NCBI RefSeq assembly: GCF_042649045.1
Contig: NZ_JBHSEF010000023.1
Coordinates: 124,001-188,000, forward strand
DNA: 64,000 bases
Direction of reading: 5' to 3'
Source: Chryseomicrobium palamuruense
GTDB lineage: Bacteria; Bacillota; Bacilli; Bacillales_A; Planococcaceae
Under the pieces are notes generated by a model. The model saw only the letters and a list, made by a program, of their open reading frames with translations. It was not told the DNA's origin and searched no databases. The translations under genes and the position numbers were made by a program. Numbering within the stretch: position 1 is the stretch's first letter; every line of letters begins with the position of its first letter. Shown here one piece after another: positions 59,092 through 64,000 of this stretch.

Positions 59092-59379
59092 TTAGTTCTC
59101 CGATTTTGGCAAAATCATTTCAAGTTCGTTATGTGGACGTGGAATCACGTGGACAGATAATAATTCTCCCACACGCTGTGCCGCTGCTGCACCTGCATCT
59201 GTTGCTGCTTTAACTGCGCCTACATCGCCGCGTACAAGAACTGTGACTATACCGCCACCCACATGTACTTTTCCAACTAAATGCACACTAGCTGCCTTAA
59301 CCATTGCATCTGCTGCTTCAATTGATCCGATTAATCCTTTGGTTTCTACCATTCCTAATGCTGTACCTTCTCTTGACAT
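59092..59379 (-). CDS. eutM: BMC-H shell protein EutM
   Basis: A 95-residue hexameric shell protein, a single BMC domain: LGMVETKGLIGSIEAADAMVKAASVHLVGK, GGIVTVLVRGDVGAVKAATDAGAAAAQRVGELLSVHVIPRP. The pore loop reads HVGGG. It lacks a long tail, unlike the second BMC-H protein. ATG follows AAAGGAGG. Between eutE and pduL. Confidence 0.92.
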   Translation of the reverse strand: MSREGTALGMVETKGLIGSIEAADAMVKAASVHLVGKVHVGGGIVTVLVRGDVGAVKAATDAGAAAAQRVGELLSVHVIPRPHNELEMILPKSEN

Positions 59380-59405
59380 GTGTATGTCCTCCTTTAAATT
59401 TGCTT

Positions 59406-60911
59406 TTATTTAGTAGTTAATTGGTTCACAATTTGAGTGACAAGCTGTTTCACCTGTGCTTCGTCGAGTCCATTAATGGAGCCAACTGATTTGAGTACTT
59501 GTTGGGTAACCTCTTTAGAAGATGCTTTGACTGGTAACACTTTTGGTAGCGACACATCTTTTGTTCCATAGGCCATACGCTTGATGTTCAACAAATGGTG
59601 AGCAGAAATGTTATCGGATGTAATATTCCCTCCGAACGTCCCACACCCAAGTGTTAGAGAGGGTTTAAGTCCCGTCGTACCTCCGACTGCTCCAATCGAC
59701 GACAATGTGTTTACAAGTATACGAGAAACCGGCATCTCAATAGAAAAGTCTCGTGCGATTCGGTCGTCTTGTGTATGGATGGAAAGACTATGTCCTCGTC
59801 CACCTAAATTTAAGAGGTCCAGGCAGACTTCCTTGGCATGCGTAGAATCACGTACTTCATAAAATGCGAAGATAGGGGATAGTTTCTCAAGGGAGAAAGG
59901 CACATCTTTCCCTACACGGTCTTCCATTCCGACAATAATTCGGGTCCCTTCGGGAATAGTGATTCCCGCAAGTTCAGCAATGGTCTGTGGACTTTTTCCA
60001 ACGATTTTGGGATTCACTTTTCCCGGAACTGGCGAGATGGTCTTTTCCATCTTCTTCTTTTCTTCGTCATTTAACAGATACGCGCCGTTCTTCTCAAGCG
60101 CTTTAAACACTTGATTTTTAATGGCCTGATCCACGACGAGGGCTTGTTCTGTAGCACAAATCGTTCCATAATCAAACGACTTACTATCAACAATTTGAGC
60201 CACCGCTTTATCAATTCGGGCAGAACGTTCAATATAAACAGGAACATTACCAGGCCCTACGCCGTATGCAGGTTTTCCTGAACTATATGCCGCCCGAACA
60301 AGAGCGCCACCACCTGTAGCCAAGATTAAATGAATATCTTTATGTTTCATCAATTCTTGCGTCGCTTCCATCGAACCGAGAGTGAGACACTGCACGAGCC
60401 CTTTTGGAGCTCCAGCTTTTTCTGCTGCGTCTGCACACACGCGTAATGCTTCTTTTGTACACTCAATTGCATAGGGGTGAGGACTGACAACGATGGCGTT
60501 GCGCGTCTTCAGAGCAATCAGTGTTTTGAAGAATGCTGTGGATGTCGGATTCGTAGTAGGGATGATACCCCCAACGACTCCAAATGGTGCAGCAATCTCA
60601 ACTACTTTGTTCGTTCTGTCTTCTGAAACAACGCCCACACTCTTTAAATTCTTGATGCTTTCATACACATCGCGTGACCCAACTTCATTTTTCAACTTTT
60701 TGTGTTCGGCAACGCCCATTCCAGTTTCTTCAACAGCCAACTTCCCTAGCCTTTCAGAGGCTTGGTAAGCGGCATCTGCTGCTGCCTTCACAATTTTATC
60801 GACTTGTTCTTGAGTGAAATTCATATATTCCTTCTGCGCTTTATTGGCTGCCTCCACGGCTTGCCTCATCTCTTGTAGAGCAAGAAGATCGTTGTCCACT
60901 AATGTAACCAT
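59406..60911 (-). CDS. eutE: CoA-acylating acetaldehyde dehydrogenase EutE
   Basis: A 501-residue aldehyde dehydrogenase that converts acetaldehyde to acetyl-CoA inside the microcompartment, making NADH. The catalytic Cys is in SFDYGTICATEQALV and the conserved CoA/NAD loop is PFGVVGGIIPTTNPTSTAFFK. The C-terminal ~35 residues after a linker (DEAQVKQLVTQIVNQL) form an amphipathic helix of the encapsulation type; in many homologues that helix is near the N-terminus or terminal. ATG follows AGGAGG. Confidence 0.9.
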   Translation of the reverse strand: MVTLVDNDLLALQEMRQAVEAANKAQKEYMNFTQEQVDKIVKAAADAAYQASERLGKLAVEETGMGVAEHKKLKNEVGSRDVYESIKNLKSVGVVSEDRTNKVVEIAAPFGVVGGIIPTTNPTSTAFFKTLIALKTRNAIVVSPHPYAIECTKEALRVCADAAEKAGAPKGLVQCLTLGSMEATQELMKHKDIHLILATGGGALVRAAYSSGKPAYGVGPGNVPVYIERSARIDKAVAQIVDSKSFDYGTICATEQALVVDQAIKNQVFKALEKNGAYLLNDEEKKKMEKTISPVPGKVNPKIVGKSPQTIAELAGITIPEGTRIIVGMEDRVGKDVPFSLEKLSPIFAFYEVRDSTHAKEVCLDLLNLGGRGHSLSIHTQDDRIARDFSIEMPVSRILVNTLSSIGAVGGTTGLKPSLTLGCGTFGGNITSDNISAHHLLNIKRMAYGTKDVSLPKVLPVKASSKEVTQQVLKSVGSINGLDEAQVKQLVTQIVNQLTTK

Positions 60912-60926
60912 ATGATTCCTCCTTTC

Positions 60927-61574
60927 CTAATACTGCACAGGTTGCTGAGCGAGTCGTTCTATAGTTTCTCGAAATGCATCAGCAGCTGCCTGACACGAAG
61001 ACTGACTACCCGTAAGTAAAGCTCCACCAAAGTTCGTTTCTGAAGGTGGGTTAAACAATTCACAAATTCGAACATCAGCTGCTTTTAAAGCGGCATCCAG
61101 TCCGACCATTGCCTCAAGAGGAGGGGCAATGAGATACGCCAGTGCCTGACCTTCTGAAACCCCTGCTTGTTCCGCTAGAAATGTACCGCAACTGGAAATA
61201 GTTTTTGCATAAAGGGTATGCCCTTCATCCCCATTGATGGCTTCAAAGTAAGCATCTGTTTCTACCGTTTGTCGAACAGCATCGAGGCCACTCCGGATTT
61301 CTTCTGGAGATGGGCCAGCTAGTATACCAATAAACTCTCCAGAGAGTGGACCTGAGGCATGTGCGGCTCCGGCGTAAAAGCTCTTGGCATACACGACACG
61401 CACATCTGCCTTTTTCGTTGCTTCATCTGCTGCCGTGTACCCCACATCATCAATTGTCGATGTAAACAATCCTAAGCTGCGTTCATGTTCTCTCAGTCCA
61501 TATGCCTGTCGCATATCGTCCTGCACATTCGGAATGATATGCATCGCTAGTAATTCCCCAAAGATTTTTGTCAT
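60927..61574 (-). CDS. eutL: EutL trimeric shell protein
   Basis: A 215-residue tandem-BMC (BMC-T) shell protein with two circularly permuted BMC domains. Identified by LLAMHIIPNVQDDMRQAYGL, TIDDVGYTAADEATKKADVRVVYAKSFYAGAAHASGPLSGE and PPSETNFGGALLTGSQSSCQAA, which line the gated pore. ATG at 61574 is chosen, 7 nt after AAGGAGG; a GTG at 61580 is too close. The eutC1 stop codon lies 3 nt upstream. Confidence 0.92.
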   Translation of the reverse strand: MTKIFGELLAMHIIPNVQDDMRQAYGLREHERSLGLFTSTIDDVGYTAADEATKKADVRVVYAKSFYAGAAHASGPLSGEFIGILAGPSPEEIRSGLDAVRQTVETDAYFEAINGDEGHTLYAKTISSCGTFLAEQAGVSEGQALAYLIAPPLEAMVGLDAALKAADVRICELFNPPSETNFGGALLTGSQSSCQAAADAFRETIERLAQQPVQY

Positions 61575-61576
61575 CG

Positions 61577-62566
61577 TCACGCCTCCTTCTTCACCAAGTT
61601 CACACCACTGGCTTGATAATGGAGTATTTTTTTAATCAATGTTCCAAGGTATGCCCCAGCTTCTACAGCAGGAATGCCTCCTTTATGAATATTGGAGACC
61701 ACCATCCGGTCCGCTTCAATTGTTCCGAATCGTGGCTGATAACACACATAGGCACTCAGAGATTCAGCGGAAACAAGTCCAGGACGCTCTCCAATCAAGT
61801 AAATGACCACATCTGGCTGCAGCAATTCCCCAATCTCATCCATTAATGCAACCCGTCCCTTATCAATATAAAAAGGTGTACCGACATCAAGATTCAATTG
61901 CTTCAGCGCTTGTTGGAGACTGAGGTATACATCTTCAAGATTCTCTTCTACAGCTTTTGCACTTAATCCATTCGACGAGATAATCTGAACTGTGGGGTTT
62001 TTCTTACATTCCCGTTTGACTTTTTCCTTACTGTCATCCGAAAGTCGGCGTCCAAGGTCCGGACGCAGAATATACTCTTCTTTATCTTTCACACGTGTCG
62101 TTACTTGGAAGAACCCGAGCCGCTCAATCAGTTCATCTGGTACTTCTCCGTAAACGGCATCAACAGCCGCGGCATGGTCAAAACGAAATTGAAGCCATGT
62201 GTCTGTCTTCGGTCTAGATCCAGCTCGTCCTACCCCAATTCTTGCAGGCGTTGTCTTTTTCATGGCTCGGATATCATCACTTACGGCAGCATTTTTCTTT
62301 TCAACTTGGCGAGATTCTTCCGCTTTAACTGACGGAGAAAACGATTCTCTTACCTTGGATTGCTTTTGTACCGGCTTGGATGATGAGGAAGTTAGCGAAT
62401 GTAATGTAACGGTTCCCTCTGGTTCTTTTTTACGTTTTTCGATTTCTACCCGTCCTTTAGGACTGGTTGATCTGAGGGCAACAGATGCACTCTGAGAAGC
62501 CGATTCTATTTCATTTAGTTCCGCCATCACCAGCTTGGTAATTTGTTCAACGAGTTGTTCATTCAC
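61577..62566 (-). CDS. eutC: Ethanolamine ammonia-lyase small subunit, first copy (EutC1)
   Basis: A 329-residue EutC. An N-terminal helix (NEQLVEQITKLVMAELNEI, encapsulation peptide) is joined by a ~90-residue Ser/Lys/Glu-rich linker to the core: TPARIGVGRAGSRPKTDTWLQFRFDHAAAVDAV, VQIISSNGLSAKAVEEN, YLIGERPGLVSAESLSAYVCYQPR. The linker is much longer than in copy 2. GTG at 62566, 8 nt after AGGAGG, is the start; the upstream GTG at 62575 lies in the site. Paired with eutB1. Confidence 0.9.
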   Translation of the reverse strand: MNEQLVEQITKLVMAELNEIESASQSASVALRSTSPKGRVEIEKRKKEPEGTVTLHSLTSSSSKPVQKQSKVRESFSPSVKAEESRQVEKKNAAVSDDIRAMKKTTPARIGVGRAGSRPKTDTWLQFRFDHAAAVDAVYGEVPDELIERLGFFQVTTRVKDKEEYILRPDLGRRLSDDSKEKVKRECKKNPTVQIISSNGLSAKAVEENLEDVYLSLQQALKQLNLDVGTPFYIDKGRVALMDEIGELLQPDVVIYLIGERPGLVSAESLSAYVCYQPRFGTIEADRMVVSNIHKGGIPAVEAGAYLGTLIKKILHYQASGVNLVKKEA

Positions 62567-62578
62567 TGCTTTCACCTC

Positions 62579-63943
62579 CTATCGGTTAAAGAGTTCAATC
62601 TTGCCAGCGTTTGGACCCAGTCTTCCGTTTTCGTAAATCCCCATGTTCTCTAACCACGTGAGATATTCTGGAGAGGGCAGTTTACTCATTGTCGATCGCA
62701 GTGTTGCGACATCATGGTAACTCATCGATTGATAGTTCAACATACAATCGTCACCCATTGGTGTAGCGATAATGAAGTTGACACCCGCTGCAGATAAAAG
62801 GACGCCAAGGTCTTCCATGTCATTTTGATCTGCTTTGATGTGATTCGTGTAACAAATATCAACACCCATTGGTATACCATGCATTTTTCCCATAAAATGA
62901 TCTTCAAGCCCAGCCCGAATAACTTGTTTACTGTTATACAAGTATTCCGGTCCGATAAAACCGACGACCGTATTGACGATGAACGGATCGTATCGTCTAG
63001 CGAAACCATAGTTTCTTGACTCCAGTGTCACTTGATCTAATCCGTGATGGGCTTCCGCTGAGAGTTCTGAACCTTGTCCTGTTTCAAAGTACAATCCTTG
63101 TGGTCCGGTTCCTGTTCCGTGCTTCTTGGCTACCTGCTGGGCTTCTGCAATGAGTTCCGCCGAGATGCCAAATGAACGATTGGCTTTCTCTGTTCCTGCA
63201 ATACTCTGGAAAATCATATCCGCCGGAGCCCCTTGTTGAATCGCTTTCATTTGTGTTGTTACGTGAGCGAGTACACAGTTCTGCGTAGGGATTTGCCATT
63301 CACGGATAAAATCATGTGTTGCATGCAACAGTCGTTTGACACTCTCTACCGAGTCATCTACGGGGTTGATTCCAATGACGGCATCCCCAATTCCGTAGGA
63401 TAAGCCATCTTTTAACGAAGCAATCATTCCGTCAACATTGTCCGTCGGATGGTTTGGTTGTAAACGAGAGGCAAGAGTCCCCTGTTGTCCGATAGAAATA
63501 TTGCATGTCGTGATAATTTCAATTTTGTTTGCTGCGTGTACCAAGTCGAGATTGGACATGATCTTGGTGACTGCCGCAATCATTTCCGAGGTAAGTCCCC
63601 GACTGATTCGCATCAGTTCCCTGTGACCTGTTGACAGATGCAGAATATACTCACGCAGTTCAGCAACGGACCAGCGTTTGATCTCTTCATACACACGTTC
63701 GTTGATGTCTTCTTCAATAATGCGAGAAACTTCATCTTCTTCCGGAGCAATTAACGGGTGATTTCGAATGTCTTCGAGCAACAGTTCGCTAAGAACCGTC
63801 TTCGCAGCAATTCGTTCCTGTACAGTTTCAGCAGCAACGCCTGCTAAACGGTCCCCTGATTTTTCTTCATTGGCTTTTGCCATTACCTCTTTTAAGTCCC
63901 GAAATGAATACGTTTCTCCGCCGAGTGTAGCGGATAGCTTCAC
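62579..63943 (-). CDS. eutB: Ethanolamine ammonia-lyase large subunit, first copy (EutB1)
   Basis: A 454-residue EutB. The substrate-site segments are canonical: ASRLQPNHPTDN, GINPVDDSVESVKRLL, FETGQGSE, MGVDICYTNHIKADQND and MGDDCMLNYQSMSYHD. It works with EutC1 and adenosylcobalamin; the reactivase EutA is encoded directly upstream. GTG start at 63943 follows AAAGGAGG, whose bases overlap the eutA stop. Confidence 0.92.
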   Translation of the reverse strand: MKLSATLGGETYSFRDLKEVMAKANEEKSGDRLAGVAAETVQERIAAKTVLSELLLEDIRNHPLIAPEEDEVSRIIEEDINERVYEEIKRWSVAELREYILHLSTGHRELMRISRGLTSEMIAAVTKIMSNLDLVHAANKIEIITTCNISIGQQGTLASRLQPNHPTDNVDGMIASLKDGLSYGIGDAVIGINPVDDSVESVKRLLHATHDFIREWQIPTQNCVLAHVTTQMKAIQQGAPADMIFQSIAGTEKANRSFGISAELIAEAQQVAKKHGTGTGPQGLYFETGQGSELSAEAHHGLDQVTLESRNYGFARRYDPFIVNTVVGFIGPEYLYNSKQVIRAGLEDHFMGKMHGIPMGVDICYTNHIKADQNDMEDLGVLLSAAGVNFIIATPMGDDCMLNYQSMSYHDVATLRSTMSKLPSPEYLTWLENMGIYENGRLGPNAGKIELFNR

Positions 63944-63957
63944 AGCAATTCCTCCTT

Positions 63958-64000
63958 TTAGCTATGAAAAGTCAATGTTTTGATGACCACTGGTACAGTA
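63958..64000 (-). CDS. eutA: EutA, ethanolamine ammonia-lyase reactivase, 3' end only
   Basis: Fourteen codons are visible at the right edge, reading TVPVVIKTLTFHS then TAA (63960-63958), which matches the C-terminus of EutA (VVPVVVKTL...). The position directly before eutB is the usual one in Firmicutes. The rest lies outside the window. Confidence 0.6.
   Translation of the reverse strand, partial: TVPVVIKTLTFHS

Overview
The window looks like chromosome of a low-to-middle GC, Gram-positive, Bacillales bacterium. Many proteins resemble Bacillus subtilis families in sequence and arrangement (YkuI, YhfI, CatE, YerO/SwrC, MhqR-MhqD-MhqN, PgeF, KipI/KipA). Ribosome binding sites are strong AGGAGG types, and TTG and GTG starts are common. 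A carotenoid (phytoene) desaturase at the left edge suggests a pigmented Planococcaceae-like or Bacillaceae organism. The exact genus is inference. I see no tRNA, rRNA, prophage, transposase or CRISPR array.

Layout. 1-6.5 kb: carotenoid desaturase (cut by the window edge), DUF3231 protein, TrhA/hemolysin III membrane protein, epimerase-like protein, YhfI-type metallo-hydrolase, YkuI-type EAL protein, a 21-bp tandem repeat, and PgeF. 6.5-11 kb: a two-gene unit of a very large coiled-coil SF1 helicase and a winged-helix-like partner. 11-18.5 kb: GAF-STAS protein, DUF1292 protein, DUF218 protein, an M48 peptidase fused to ankyrin repeats, an ArsR regulator followed by three tiny ORFs with a duplicated leader, PsiE, an M50-like protein without its catalytic motif, and PxpB/PxpC. 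18.8-25.5 kb: a peptide/nickel-type ABC importer in which the substrate-binding protein appears circularly permuted, both permeases carry long N-terminal extensions, and the two ATPases are fused.

25.5-42 kb is mostly housekeeping and stress genes: two metallo-hydrolase/HAD proteins, CatE, the RND pump SwrC with its divergent TetR regulator YerO, a BmrA-like exporter, an ECF S component, a CaxA-type antiporter behind a yybP-ykoY (Mn2+) riboswitch with a textbook terminator, threonine aldolase, a zinc alcohol dehydrogenase, and the MhqR quinone-response operon. 42-52.6 kb is one long leftward operon that takes up a carboxylate by a TRAP transporter, activates it with an acyl-CoA ligase, and degrades it by beta-oxidation (acyl-CoA dehydrogenase, hydratase, 3-hydroxyacyl-CoA dehydrogenase, thiolase) under a TetR regulator.

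52.8-64 kb is a leftward ethanolamine microcompartment operon: eutA (3' end only), eutB1, eutC1, eutL, eutE, a BMC-H shell protein, PduL, eutN, a second BMC-H protein, a malate dehydrogenase, eutB2, eutC2 and the sensor kinase eutW. It carries two complete ammonia-lyase pairs and a malate dehydrogenase where an alcohol dehydrogenase would be expected. An internal terminator sits before eutB2 with a hexaloop hairpin of the kind bound by ANTAR antiterminators such as EutV.

The most novel-looking items are the permuted binding protein with its extended permeases, the duplicated eutBC module with its own terminator/antiterminator, the ArsR small-ORF locus, and the helicase pair.
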